A stretch of DNA of 64,000 nt from Gemmatimonadaceae bacterium (GTDB taxonomy: Bacteria > Gemmatimonadota > Gemmatimonadetes > Gemmatimonadales > Gemmatimonadaceae). The DNA is taken from assembly GCA_035606695.1 (NCBI GenBank), contig DATNEW010000050.1:124001-188000 (forward strand), given 5' to 3'. Under the pieces are notes generated by a model that searched no databases, had not been told where the DNA came from, and saw only the letters and a list, made by a program, of their open reading frames with translations. Shown here in pieces: positions 8,898-17,705 of this stretch. Position numbers and translations under genes: made by a program. Within the stretch, counting starts at the first letter, position 1; every line of letters starts with the position of its first letter.

Positions 8898-10199
8898 CTA
8901 CCCCAGATCACCCACCGCCGGCAAATACACCGTAAACACCGTCCCCACTTCCGGCGTGCTCTGCACGTCGATGTGCCCCTCCGACTGCTTCACGATGCCG
9001 TACACCGTGGAGAGTCCCAGCCCCGTTCCTCGTCCCGGCTCTTTCGTCGTGAAAAAGGGCTCGAAGATCTGCGCGATCGTCTGTGCGCTCATGCCGTGGC
9101 CCGTGTCGCCGACCTCGATCGTCGCATAGAGACCCGGCTTCACTTCCGCGTGCCGGCGCAGCACCTCCTCGGGCATCGCACGGCTGTCCGTCACGATGCC
9201 GAGCGTGCCGCCGTCCGGCATGGCGTCCGCGGCATTGATCGCGAGGTTCATCACAACCTGCTCGAGCTGACCCGGGTCGACGCGAATGAGCGGCGTCTCG
9301 GGCGACAGATCCGTGACCATCGTGATGTTGCCGTCGATCAAACGCCGCAACAGCACCTCGACGCCGCGCAGCACATCGTTCGGATTGACGATGCGCGGCT
9401 CCATCGCCTGCCGCCGGCTGAACGCCAGCAGCTGCCGCGTGAGCTTGGCCGCCCGCGCCGCGGCGCCGCGAATCTCTTCGATCTCCTCGCGCCCCTTCGA
9501 CATCTCGGGGTCGAACAGAATCAGCTCGGCGTAGCTGTTGATGACGGTGAGGAGGTTGTTGAAGTCATGCGCGACACCGCCGGCCAGCCGGCCAACGGCC
9601 TCCATCTTCTGCGCCTGTACCAGCTGCTCCTCGAGCTTCTTCACTTCGGTGAGATCGGTGACCGCGACGCCGACGCCGAACAGCTCACCGTTGTCCGTCA
9701 TGATCGGGTAGTAGCTCGACAGCCAGTTGCGCATCTCGCCAGGCGCGCCGGGGGTGGTCGCGGCGAATTCCACGTTGGTCACGGGCTTCCGCGTGGCGAG
9801 CACGCGGCGCAACTGCGGCTCGACCTTTTCGGCGAGTCGCGGATCGATCTCGCGGATGGTCGCGCCGATGTGATCCTCGATCGCGCGGCCGTTGATCTCG
9901 GCGAGCGTGCGATTGACGCGCAGAAAGCGGAGCTGCCGGTCGAAGAAGCCCAGGCCGATGGGCGCGCTCGTGAGCGCGGCGTCGAGCAGCGCGGCCAGAC
10001 GGGCCTTGTGGCCTGCCTCTGCTTCAGCGCGCGCGCGGCTGACCTCGGCCGCGCTGACAGCTTCCGCGAGCTCGATGTTGGCGCGCTCGAGCTCGACGGA
10101 TTGGCGGATGATTTTGCGGACGAACATCGCCAGTGTCGCGGCGACGACCGCCAGCCCGACCGCGATCAACGCGATCGCCTGCACGTTCCCAGTCGGCAT
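8898..10199 (-). CDS. PAS-domain sensor histidine kinase
   Basis: A 433-residue kinase with one N-terminal transmembrane helix (residues ~7-26), a coiled linker, a PAS domain (~68-190, LGFFDRQLRFLRVNRTLAEI), and a HisKA block (GRLAGGVAHDFNNLLTVI) carrying the phospho-His. The HATPase domain has N-box NLAINAADAM, G1 DTGHGM and G2 GRGTGLGLS. It is an NtrB/hybrid-like soluble-catalysis type with no receiver of its own. No partner regulator is adjacent; the nearest is the OmpR-type regulator upstream. Its stop codon falls at the edge of the 18-bp repeat array. ATG 10199 has no clear ribosome binding site. Confidence 0.9.
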   Translation of the reverse strand: MPTGNVQAIALIAVGLAVVAATLAMFVRKIIRQSVELERANIELAEAVSAAEVSRARAEAEAGHKARLAALLDAALTSAPIGLGFFDRQLRFLRVNRTLAEINGRAIEDHIGATIREIDPRLAEKVEPQLRRVLATRKPVTNVEFAATTPGAPGEMRNWLSSYYPIMTDNGELFGVGVAVTDLTEVKKLEEQLVQAQKMEAVGRLAGGVAHDFNNLLTVINSYAELILFDPEMSKGREEIEEIRGAAARAAKLTRQLLAFSRRQAMEPRIVNPNDVLRGVEVLLRRLIDGNITMVTDLSPETPLIRVDPGQLEQVVMNLAINAADAMPDGGTLGIVTDSRAMPEEVLRRHAEVKPGLYATIEVGDTGHGMSAQTIAQIFEPFFTTKEPGRGTGLGLSTVYGIVKQSEGHIDVQSTPEVGTVFTVYLPAVGDLG

Positions 10200-10212
10200 T
10201 CAGCGAAGTGTA

Positions 10213-10222
10213 ATACCGGTAT
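10213..10222. promoter_or_regulatory. 10-bp palindrome upstream of PAS kinase
   Basis: ATACCGGTAT is a perfect palindrome 13 bases upstream of the kinase start. A second short palindrome, AGTATACT (10283-10290), lies at the other end of the 91-bp gap; on the minus strand it contains TATACT, which could act as a -10. Neither is proven. Confidence 0.25.
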
Positions 10223-10290
10223 CCTGACGCGCGGGCAAGGGCAGCGTCACGCCGCGCAAACAGATGGGTGGCGCAGAGTATTAGAGTATA

Positions 10291-11139
10291 CTAATTAACG
10301 CGCGATCCGCCCCCCGAACGCGGCGCCGTCGCCCAGGAGCGCGGCTCGAACAAGGCGTCCGGCAGCGGCTCGCCCACGCGGACGTTCGAGTACTCCTCCA
10401 GCAGCCGCCGCTTGCCGTTGACGATCTGCTCCACCCGCTCGGCAATCCAACCGTTTCCGATCGGCCGGTACTCCTCGAAACGAATGTCGTTGCGGCCCAG
10501 CGCCGAGTTCTCGATCAGACGCAGGAAGACCAGACGCTCGGCGTCCACCCAGAACTGCTTCGACGTCGTGTCGCCGCGCATCGCCCCGACGACGTAGATC
10601 CGTTTCCCGTCCCAAGTTCCCTCGTGAAAGCGCGAGAGATCGAAGCCGCGCGACCTGAGCTGGGCCTCCGTACGCGACGCCGGCTGTGTGTAGACGTCGA
10701 AGCCGAGCACCAGCAGCTCGTTCAGATCGGCGGATGTCCGCGTGAGTTTGCCCGACGAGAAGGAGTACACGCTGTCGCCCGCGAACAGCGTTCCGCTCTT
10801 CGACGCCGCGTCGGTATCGATGCGAAGCCGGCCCGGCAGCTTCGCCGCCTCGTACCACGACTGCACGATCTCGCCGCCGCTCGGCGGATTGATCGTCGTT
10901 TTTTGCGAGAAGCTCACCGTCCGATACCACGACGGATACTTCTCGCGCATCGCTTGAATGAGCGACGACGCGCTCGCGATTCCCGGCACCGGTTCGCGCT
11001 TCGGTGTCGGCTTGGCCGGCGCCGGCACCGGCGCCGACGGCTGGTGATGACACGCGGTGAAAAACAGCAACCCCACAACGAGAAGTCGCGGGGTTGCCAG
11101 AATGTGCGATCGCAGGCTGCGGGATTCGTTCATAGTCAT
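10291..11139 (-). CDS. Outer-membrane lipoprotein, LolA/LolB-like fold suspected
   Basis: A 282-residue lipoprotein. The signal sequence ends in a lipobox (LFFTAC, Cys30), followed by a Pro-rich tether. The mature part (YPSWYRTVSFSQKT, LPGRLRID, FAGDSVYSF) has the pattern of beta-strands with substrate-like statements on carrier fitting seen in LolA/outer-membrane lipoprotein-sorting folds, but I cannot name the exact family. The ATG at 11137-11139 overlaps the stop of the response regulator gene (ATGA), so the lipoprotein is probably made together with the two-component system and may be an accessory sensor or an envelope target of it. Confidence 0.72.
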   Translation of the reverse strand: MTMNESRSLRSHILATPRLLVVGLLFFTACHHQPSAPVPAPAKPTPKREPVPGIASASSLIQAMREKYPSWYRTVSFSQKTTINPPSGGEIVQSWYEAAKLPGRLRIDTDAASKSGTLFAGDSVYSFSSGKLTRTSADLNELLVLGFDVYTQPASRTEAQLRSRGFDLSRFHEGTWDGKRIYVVGAMRGDTTSKQFWVDAERLVFLRLIENSALGRNDIRFEEYRPIGNGWIAERVEQIVNGKRRLLEEYSNVRVGEPLPDALFEPRSWATAPRSGGGSRVN

Positions 11140-11888
11140 GGTTCCAATCGATAGCCCGCCTTCCACACGGTCAGGATGTGCCGCGGTTGAGACGGATCGT
11201 CCTCCAACTTGCGCCGCAGCTCGGCGATGTGGATGTCCACCGTTCGCGTCATCACCTCGACGCGATGTCCCCACACCTCTCGCAGCAGCTCGACGCGTGA
11301 CGCCACGGCACCACGGCGCCGCACCAGCGCCAATAATAGATCGAACTCTTTAGGGCTCAGTGCAACTGGAGTGCCCTCTTTCGTGACAGTGCGCGATGCC
11401 GGATTGATTTCCACGCTTCCGAATCGCTCCAATGTGTCCGGCGTCACATTTCGCTGGTCGGCGAGACGCGAGCGACGCAGCAGTGCGCCCACGCGTGCGA
11501 GCAATTCGAGCACTCCACAGGGCTTGGTGACGTAATCATCTGCTCCCAGACGGAAGCCAAGGACCTTGTCGGCCTCTTCGCCGCGGGCGGTCAGAATGAG
11601 GACCGGCATATCTGCTCCGCCTTCGCGCAGCGTCTTGAGCACGCGATAGCCGTCCATCCCCGGCAGCATCAGGTCGAGCATCATCAGGTCCGGCCGCCAC
11701 GACCGCGCACGCTCGAGTCCGGTTTCGCCGTCCTCCGCGATCTGGACGTCGTAGCCTTCGATCTCGAGTCCGGTGCGTAGTCCGTATGCCAGGTCTGGGT
11801 TGTCTTCGACGATGAGAATGCGGGCCATGGTCAGGGGAAGAGTGTCGGTCGCGGAATACTGGGAGTTGGCAAGAGTCGAGTACGTCAT
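11136..11888 (-). CDS. OmpR/PhoB-family response regulator
   Basis: A receiver domain (acidic pair in VEDNPD, phospho-Asp in LMMLDLMLPGMDG, Lys in VTKPCG) is followed by a winged-helix DNA-binding domain (ALSPKEFDLLLAL, TVDIHIAELRRKLEDDP, GYRLEP). The start at 11888 gives 250 residues, overlaps the histidine kinase stop (ATGA) and has an AAGGCGG-like ribosome site about 7 bases upstream. The shorter start at 11828 (MARILIVEDN, 230 residues) is the usual beginning of the domain but has no visible ribosome site. It is the partner of the kinase upstream. Confidence 0.93.
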   Translation of the reverse strand: MTYSTLANSQYSATDTLPLTMARILIVEDNPDLAYGLRTGLEIEGYDVQIAEDGETGLERARSWRPDLMMLDLMLPGMDGYRVLKTLREGGADMPVLILTARGEEADKVLGFRLGADDYVTKPCGVLELLARVGALLRRSRLADQRNVTPDTLERFGSVEINPASRTVTKEGTPVALSPKEFDLLLALVRRRGAVASRVELLREVWGHRVEVMTRTVDIHIAELRRKLEDDPSQPRHILTVWKAGYRLEP

Positions 11889-13666
11889 GGGACCGCCTTG
11901 AGTTGCACGGGAGACTCGGGATTGGGCGATGCGTCGCCCGGGGGAGTTGAAGACGTTGAGCCGTCGGTTTGCGCCAGCGGCAGCTCGATGACGATGCGTG
12001 CACCACCGCCAGGCGCTCCTTCCACGCGCGTGCGGCCGCCGTGGAGCGATACCAATTCTCGAACAACGGACAGACCGATGCCGCTTCCGCCCGTCGTGGC
12101 TTCGGCTTCGCGCGTGAGACGCACGTACGGCTCCCACACCTGGTGCCGGTGCTCGTGCGGAATGCCGGGGCCCTGATCCTCGACCCAAATCCGCACGCGA
12201 TCGCCGGAGATCGTCGAACCAACGACGATCGTCTGGCCGGACGGGCCGTACTTCACGGCGTTGTCGAGCAGGTTGAGAAGCACCTGGCGCAGCGCATCGC
12301 GATCGAGCATGACCACCGCGCTCGCGTCGAGACGCGGCTCGACGGTCATCTTTCGCGCACGCGCGAGCGGCGCGAACAACTCGAGCGCCTCGCTGATTTC
12401 GTGATCGAGATCCGCCGGCGCCAGCGACACGCGATTCGTGCCCTTCTCCGCGCGCGAGAAGTTGAGCACGTTCTCGACGAGATACGTCAGGCGCCGCGCT
12501 TCCTGATCGATGATGCCCGCGGATCGCGCCCGCTCTTCCTCGGTCCGCAGCTTGTTCATGTGCAGCAGCTCGGCGAACCACCGAATCTGCGCGAGCGGTG
12601 TGCGCAGCTCGTGCGACACGCCCGACACGAACTCCGTGCGCAGGCGCGCCAGCTCCTGCTGCCGGCGCAGCTGCAGCAGCGACATCGTCAACAGACCCGC
12701 GGCGATCACGAACAGTGTGATCAGCAGCGGAAGGCGCGTCCCCGGCATACCGCCGACCAGCAGCTGGCCGGCGAACTTCGGGTTCACGCTGACGCGCATG
12801 ATCAAGCGGCCGTAGTTCGCCTCGATCGTGTCGAGCGCGCTGTAGCGTGGCGCGCCCCAGCCCGATTTGTAGATCTCTTTGCCGCTAAGGCTCGTGACAG
12901 AGATGGCGAGAATCGAATCGGCCTGGAGTCCGTGCACCACCGATTCGGCGAGCAGCGTGCTGCGGCCGCCGTTGGTGCCGCGAATCGTGTCGAGGAGCGG
13001 CGCGATGAACGACCACGGATCGGTGGCGTAGCCGTACAGCACCACCGGTTGCTCGCTGTCCGCGTCGCGCACGACGACGAACACCAGCAGTACCTGTTTG
13101 CCGTTTCGTTCGCCCACGACCATCGCGTACGAGTCGTTCGTGAGGATGACCGCCAGGTTCTTGATCGGACCGCTGCGGCCGTCGGGCGAGCCAAACGTCA
13201 TGATGCCGCGATCCGGCGGCGGCATCGTCTTCACGAACGAGACGATCGTATCGCGCGCCCAGCCCAGGTCGGCGTCGGACAGGTCGGTGTCGGTCGTGCG
13301 CAGCGTGCCGTCGCGCCAGTCGTAGCGAAAGAAGTACCGAACGCCCGACAGGCACGTGCAGAATCCGGCGATGCGATGCGCCGCGTCCTCCACCTGCGCG
13401 GGCGACACCACCGTCTCGGGGAGCGAGTCGGGGTTCACGCGCGAGGCGGGGGAGAAAAGCGAGACGATGATCTGGCTCTCGAGCGCGTACTTCGACTGCT
13501 GAACCAGCTGCCAATCGGCAATCTTCGCGTAGTCCCGGATCGCGCTGTCCGCCGTGCGCTGCTGAGACCGGCCGGCATCCCACGCCTGATACGCCAATAC
13601 CGCGCACACGACCAGTGCGAGTATCAGCAGGGCGACCGTACCAACGAGCCGGGGAGAGCGGCGCAT
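11885..13666 (-). CDS. Membrane sensor histidine kinase (two-component partner)
   Basis: A 593-residue sensor kinase with transmembrane helices at ~8-28 and ~311-331 enclosing a ~280-residue extracytoplasmic sensor. The sensor contains a CTC pair (C103, C105), unusual in such domains and possibly redox- or metal-related. There is no HAMP: TM2 leads straight to HisKA with H352 (VSHELRTPL), then the N-box LLNLLDNAVKYG, G1 EDQGPGIP and G2 GGSGIGLS. A 40-residue Pro/Ser-rich tail ends the protein. It heads the kinase-regulator-lipoprotein operon and is divergent from the acyl-CoA dehydrogenase gene. Confidence 0.92.
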   Translation of the reverse strand: MRRSPRLVGTVALLILALVVCAVLAYQAWDAGRSQQRTADSAIRDYAKIADWQLVQQSKYALESQIIVSLFSPASRVNPDSLPETVVSPAQVEDAAHRIAGFCTCLSGVRYFFRYDWRDGTLRTTDTDLSDADLGWARDTIVSFVKTMPPPDRGIMTFGSPDGRSGPIKNLAVILTNDSYAMVVGERNGKQVLLVFVVVRDADSEQPVVLYGYATDPWSFIAPLLDTIRGTNGGRSTLLAESVVHGLQADSILAISVTSLSGKEIYKSGWGAPRYSALDTIEANYGRLIMRVSVNPKFAGQLLVGGMPGTRLPLLITLFVIAAGLLTMSLLQLRRQQELARLRTEFVSGVSHELRTPLAQIRWFAELLHMNKLRTEEERARSAGIIDQEARRLTYLVENVLNFSRAEKGTNRVSLAPADLDHEISEALELFAPLARARKMTVEPRLDASAVVMLDRDALRQVLLNLLDNAVKYGPSGQTIVVGSTISGDRVRIWVEDQGPGIPHEHRHQVWEPYVRLTREAEATTGGSGIGLSVVRELVSLHGGRTRVEGAPGGGARIVIELPLAQTDGSTSSTPPGDASPNPESPVQLKAVP

Positions 13667-13681
13667 ACTGTCTAATACAGT
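13667..13681. promoter_or_regulatory. Inverted repeat abutting the sensor kinase start
   Basis: ACTGT-CTAAT-ACAGT lies directly upstream of the kinase ATG in the 97-bp divergent gap. On the kinase strand it contains TATTAG, a possible -10-like hexamer of a very short leader. It could be an operator or an mRNA hairpin at the start codon. The rest of the gap shows no clear promoter. Confidence 0.3.
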
Positions 13682-13763
13682 CAGTTGTAAGGACGGGGGC
13701 CAGAGCCAAAATGGGGCTTTACTGATTCCTTTCGAGGCGCCCGGGACCCGGTAGGTTTGACAA

Positions 13764-15521
13764 ATGCCCTCATTTGTCCGTGGCGTCTTTTCCGGTGCCC
13801 TGCACGACGAGCTGCTCTTCCCCTACCCCCCGGCACTGGACGTCTCCAACCGATTCGAGGCGCAGACCGTTCGACGGCTGATCCGCGCGCTCCACCAAAT
13901 GCGCGCCGAGGGCTTGATCGATTCGGCCCGGTTCGACGAAGAAGAGACTATTCCGGAACCGACCATTCACGCACTCGCCGAGCACGGGCTGCTGGGCTTG
14001 ACGATCCCTACCGAATTCGGCGGGGTAGGGCTCTCGTCGACCGGCTACGCGCGTGTGTTCGGCGAGGTGTCGCGCCTCGATCCGTCGCTCGCCGTGCTGA
14101 TCGGCGTGCACTGCGGGCTCGGCTCCAAGGCGATCGTGCTGTTTGGATCGCCGGCGCAAAAGGAGCGATACCTGCCGATGCTCGCGCGGGGCGAGACGCT
14201 CGCCGCGTACGCGCTGACGGAGCCCGACATCGGTTCGGACGCGCAGAACATCAAGACGACCGCGCATCTCAGTGACGACGGCTCGCACTGGATTCTGAAC
14301 GGCCGGAAACAGTGGATTGGCAACGGGCATCGCGCGGGCGTGATCACGACGTTCGCGCAAACGCCGGCCGAACGCCGCGGCGAGCACGTGCAGCGGCCGA
14401 CGGCGTTCATCATTCGCCCGGACATGCCGGGCTTCGAGGTCGTCAGCACCGTACGAAAGCTCGGCATTCGCGGTTCGACGCAGGCGGAGCTGCAATACAC
14501 CGATCTCCAGGTGCCGGGCGATCACGTTCTCGGAACCGTGGGAAAAGGCTTCGCTGTCGCCGTGCACGTGCTGAACGGCGGACGGCTGACGCTCGCCGCC
14601 GGCTGCACCGCCGGCACGAAAGAGCTGCTTGGTGAGATGGCCAGGTTCACCGAATCGCGCGTGCAGTTCGGCAAGCCGATCGTGGAATTCGAGATTACTC
14701 AACGCAAGCTCGCGCGCACCGCGTCCGACGTGTACGCGTCGGACGCAATGCTCGGCGAGCTCGCGGATCTTGCGTCCAGGCCGGACAGCGACTTCGCGCT
14801 CGAGGCGGCGTGCTGCAAGGTGTTCGCGAGCGAAATGCTGTGGCGGGCCGCGGATGAAATGGTGCAATTGGCCGGGGGCCGCGGTTTCGTGAAGCCGTAT
14901 CCGTACGAGCGACTCCTGCGCGACGCGCGCATCAATCGCATCTTCGAAGGCACGAACGAGATTCTGCGGCTCTTCATCGCGCTCAACGGCATTCAGGGCC
15001 CCGCCGAGCAGTTGAAGGAAGTCGGCTCGGCGCTCAGGCGGCCGCTAAAGAATCTTGGCTTGATCAGCGGCTTCGCGGCCTCACGTTTGCGCAGCGCACT
15101 CGGCGCGACGCCAACGCTCGACGTTCACCTGCACGAGCGGTTGGCGAAGCACAAGGAATTCCTCGAGAAGCACGTCGCCGACCTGCAGGCGGCGACGCAA
15201 CGCATCATTCGCGAGTACCGGCGCGACGTCGTCGACCGGCAGCAGGAGCTGGAGCGGTTGTCGGACATGGCGATCGAGCTCTTCGCCACGGCGTGCGTGC
15301 TCGCGCGAACGCAGAAGTTGATCGACGAGATCGGCGCCCCGCGCGCGGACGCGGAGCTCGACCTGTGCGATCTGTTCGTGGTGGAGTCGGGCCGGCGCTT
15401 CCGTGCGGCGCGCGTATCGCTGCAATCGCCGCAAGACGAGACGCGGCGCCGGGTGGCGCAATGCGTCCGCGACAATGTGGGCTATGGAATTCCGGACGCT
15501 ATTCTGGAGACACGAGGCTGA
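13764..15521 (+). CDS. Acyl-CoA dehydrogenase, VLCAD/ACAD9-like
   Basis: A 585-residue FAD enzyme catalysing alpha,beta-dehydrogenation of acyl-CoA. The core (residues ~40-420) has the family signatures YALTEPDIGSDAQN (flavin/substrate region), FGKPIVEFEITQRKLA and IFEGTNEILR, whose Glu is the expected catalytic base. About 150 extra C-terminal residues (from ~440), including a helical bundle, resemble the VLCAD/ACAD9 membrane-associated extension and make it longer than the ~380-residue short/medium-chain forms. ATG 13764. Its TGA overlaps the next ATG (TGATG at 15519-15523), so it is likely the first gene of a five-gene rightward unit. Confidence 0.93.
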   Translation: MPSFVRGVFSGALHDELLFPYPPALDVSNRFEAQTVRRLIRALHQMRAEGLIDSARFDEEETIPEPTIHALAEHGLLGLTIPTEFGGVGLSSTGYARVFGEVSRLDPSLAVLIGVHCGLGSKAIVLFGSPAQKERYLPMLARGETLAAYALTEPDIGSDAQNIKTTAHLSDDGSHWILNGRKQWIGNGHRAGVITTFAQTPAERRGEHVQRPTAFIIRPDMPGFEVVSTVRKLGIRGSTQAELQYTDLQVPGDHVLGTVGKGFAVAVHVLNGGRLTLAAGCTAGTKELLGEMARFTESRVQFGKPIVEFEITQRKLARTASDVYASDAMLGELADLASRPDSDFALEAACCKVFASEMLWRAADEMVQLAGGRGFVKPYPYERLLRDARINRIFEGTNEILRLFIALNGIQGPAEQLKEVGSALRRPLKNLGLISGFAASRLRSALGATPTLDVHLHERLAKHKEFLEKHVADLQAATQRIIREYRRDVVDRQQELERLSDMAIELFATACVLARTQKLIDEIGAPRADAELDLCDLFVVESGRRFRAARVSLQSPQDETRRRVAQCVRDNVGYGIPDAILETRG

Positions 15522-16150
15522 TGGCTACGATCTATGACATCTCGGTGCCGATCGCGACGGGCGGCGCTGTGTATCCCGGCAATCCCGAAATCCGCATCGA
15601 ACCGCAGCAGTCGATCGCGAAGGGCGACAGCTCGAACGTGTCGTCGCTCTCGTTCGGCTCGCACACCGGGACGCACGTCGATGCGCCGAAGCACATGTTC
15701 GAGAACGGCGCCACCATCGATCAATTGCCGCTCGACGCGATGATGGGCCCCGCCGTCGTCATCGCGATGGAAGCCGACGTCATGTCGGTGGGTGAAGCCG
15801 AGCTGCGGCGCCACGAGCTCAAGGGACACACACGCGTGCTCATCAAGACGCGCAACTCGCAATTCGTTCGCGGCCGCGAATTCGTGAAAGACTACACGTA
15901 CCTCGCGCCTGACGGCGCGGCGTATCTCGTGTCGCTTGGCGTCAAGCTCGTGGGCGTGGACTATTTCTCGGTCGAGCAATTTCATTCGGGACATCATCGC
16001 ACGCATCACACGCTCCTCGAGAAAGGCGTCGTGATCATCGAAGGGCTGGACCTGTCCGGCCCGGCCATGGGCCCGTACGAGCTTCGCGTGTTGCCAATCC
16101 GGCTCGCGGGGCTCGACGGAGCGCCCGCGCGGGCGGTGCTGATCGGATGA
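15521..16150 (+). CDS. Cyclase-family metal hydrolase (kynurenine formamidase-like)
   Basis: A 209-residue protein of the cyclase/arylformamidase superfamily. It has the metal-binding motif HTGTHVDAPKH (residues ~48-58) and a family-like N-terminus (YDISVPIATGGAVYPGNP). Family members hydrolyse N-formylkynurenine, isatin or related amides, and no kynurenine genes lie nearby, so the substrate is open. It is translationally coupled on both sides: its ATG overlaps the dehydrogenase stop and its stop overlaps the HAD start. Confidence 0.87.
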   Translation: MATIYDISVPIATGGAVYPGNPEIRIEPQQSIAKGDSSNVSSLSFGSHTGTHVDAPKHMFENGATIDQLPLDAMMGPAVVIAMEADVMSVGEAELRRHELKGHTRVLIKTRNSQFVRGREFVKDYTYLAPDGAAYLVSLGVKLVGVDYFSVEQFHSGHHRTHHTLLEKGVVIIEGLDLSGPAMGPYELRVLPIRLAGLDGAPARAVLIG

Positions 16151-16767
16151 CGGCTCCCATCGAGCTGGTGCTGTTCGACATCGGCGGCGTCCTCGGCAGC
16201 AACGGCTGGGATCGCGAGCAGCGATCGGCGGCGCTGGAGCGTTTCGGGATGACGTCCGAGGAGGACGAATTTCAGTACCGCCACGAGGAAACCGTCGGCG
16301 CGCTCGAAGCCGGGGAGATCTCGCTCGACGAGTATCTCGACGTGACGGTCTTCTGCGAGGGTCGGAATTTTTCGCGCGAGGAGTTCAAGGCGTTCATGTT
16401 CGCGCAGAGCGAGCCGTGGCCGCAAAGCATCGCCGTGGCGCGCGAGCTCGCGCAGGCGGGCAACGCACGTCTCGCGACGCTCAACAACGAGAGCGAGGCG
16501 CTGAACGTGCATCGCATCGACGAATTCGGCCTGCGCGACATTTTTCCGGTCTTCTTTTCGTCCTGCTGGCTCGGCGTTCGGAAACCGACGCTCGAGATTT
16601 ATTCACGCGCCGTGTCGATGGCACAGGCCGATCCGCGGCGCGTGGTGTTCGTGGACGACCGAAAGCAGAATTTGAATCCCGCCGCGGCGATGGGCATGCA
16701 CACCATCCAGTTTCAGTCGGCGGAGCAGTTGCGCGTGAACCTGCAGGCGCTGGGATTGTTGAGCTGA
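16147..16767 (+). CDS. HAD-superfamily hydrolase
   Basis: A 206-residue HAD protein of the IA type. Motif I is LFDIGGVLG, where the usual second Asp of DxD is Gly, as in YihX-like and epoxide-hydrolase-type HADs. Motif II is TLNNES, motif III involves the Lys of GVRKPTLEIY, and motif IV is VVFVDDRKQN. A helical cap lies between motifs I and II. It may be a phosphatase for a sugar phosphate or nucleotide, which the gnd-zwf neighbours would fit, but that is inference. ATG 16147 overlaps the previous TGA (ATGA). Confidence 0.88.
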   Translation: MTAPIELVLFDIGGVLGSNGWDREQRSAALERFGMTSEEDEFQYRHEETVGALEAGEISLDEYLDVTVFCEGRNFSREEFKAFMFAQSEPWPQSIAVARELAQAGNARLATLNNESEALNVHRIDEFGLRDIFPVFFSSCWLGVRKPTLEIYSRAVSMAQADPRRVVFVDDRKQNLNPAAAMGMHTIQFQSAEQLRVNLQALGLLS

Positions 16768-16802
16768 GACCTGAGACGTACGACGACAAACGAGGAACGA
16801 GA

Positions 16803-17705
16803 ATGAAGCTCGCGATGATCGGACTGGGGCGAATGGGCGGCAACATGGTCGAGCGGCTGATGCGCAACGGGCATCAGCTCGTGGTCTACGATCGAAGCGC
16901 CGAGGCGATGGGCAAGTATCAGAAGCTCGGGGCGTCGCCGGCGGACGACTTGAAGAAGGTCGTCGCGCAGCTCGAAACCCCGCGCGTCGTGTGGATCATG
17001 GTGCCGGCCGGCGATCCGACGCAGCAGACGATCGACGCGCTCGCGCCGCTCCTGTCGAACGGCGACATCATCATCGACGGCGGCAATTCGAACTTTCACG
17101 ACACGATTCGCCGCGGCGACGAGCTCGCGAAGTCCGGCATCGCGTTCGTCGATTCGGGAACGAGCGGCGGCGTGTGGGGCCTCGAGAACGGCTACTGCCT
17201 GATGGTCGGCGGCACTGACACGGCGGTGAAGCATTGCGAGCCGATCTTCACGGCGCTCGCGCCGGCGAACGGCTACGCGCACGTTGGCCCCACCGGCGCC
17301 GGACATTACGTGAAGATGGTGCACAACGGCATCGAGTACGGTTTGCTGCAAGCGTACGCCGAGGGATATGAGATCTTGAATGCGTCGAAGCTCTTTCCCA
17401 ATCTCGACCTGACGCAGATCGCCAACGTGTGGCAGTACGGCAGCGTCGTGCGGTCATGGTTGAACGAGCTCGCCGCAAGTGCGTTCGCGCACGACGCCAA
17501 GCTTTCCGACATCAAAGGCTGGGTCGCCGACTCCGGTGAGGGTCGCTGGACGGTGCAGGAGGCGATCGACCTCGACGTGCCGGCGCCGGTCATCACCCTG
17601 TCGCTCCAGGCCCGCTTCCGCTCGCGGCAGACCGACTCGTTCGGCGCAAAGGTGATCGCCGCGCTGCGCAACGAATTCGGCGGCCACGCCGTGAAGAAAT
17701 CATGA
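16803..17705 (+). CDS. gnd: 6-phosphogluconate dehydrogenase, decarboxylating (short type)
   Basis: A 300-residue enzyme oxidising 6-phosphogluconate to ribulose 5-phosphate and CO2 in the oxidative pentose phosphate pathway. The N-terminal Rossmann motif is IGLGRMGGNM. Substrate and catalytic blocks are IIDGGNSNFHDT, DSGTSGGVWGLENGYCLMVGG, and GAGHYVKMVHNGIEYG with the catalytic Lys. The length matches the short YqeC-type form, often NAD-preferring, not the ~470-residue form. A GAGG ribosome site precedes ATG 16803. Its stop overlaps the zwf start (ATGA). Confidence 0.95.
   Translation: MKLAMIGLGRMGGNMVERLMRNGHQLVVYDRSAEAMGKYQKLGASPADDLKKVVAQLETPRVVWIMVPAGDPTQQTIDALAPLLSNGDIIIDGGNSNFHDTIRRGDELAKSGIAFVDSGTSGGVWGLENGYCLMVGGTDTAVKHCEPIFTALAPANGYAHVGPTGAGHYVKMVHNGIEYGLLQAYAEGYEILNASKLFPNLDLTQIANVWQYGSVVRSWLNELAASAFAHDAKLSDIKGWVADSGEGRWTVQEAIDLDVPAPVITLSLQARFRSRQTDSFGAKVIAALRNEFGGHAVKKS

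Noticed and set aside
8772-10298. 508-residue plus-strand open frame over the PAS kinase
   Set aside because: It begins inside the 18-bp repeat array and is antisense to a gene with clear kinase motifs; no domain is recognisable.
16150-16200. Missing second Asp in HAD motif I as evidence of inactivity
   Set aside because: DxG variants are normal in several HAD subfamilies; the other motifs are intact.
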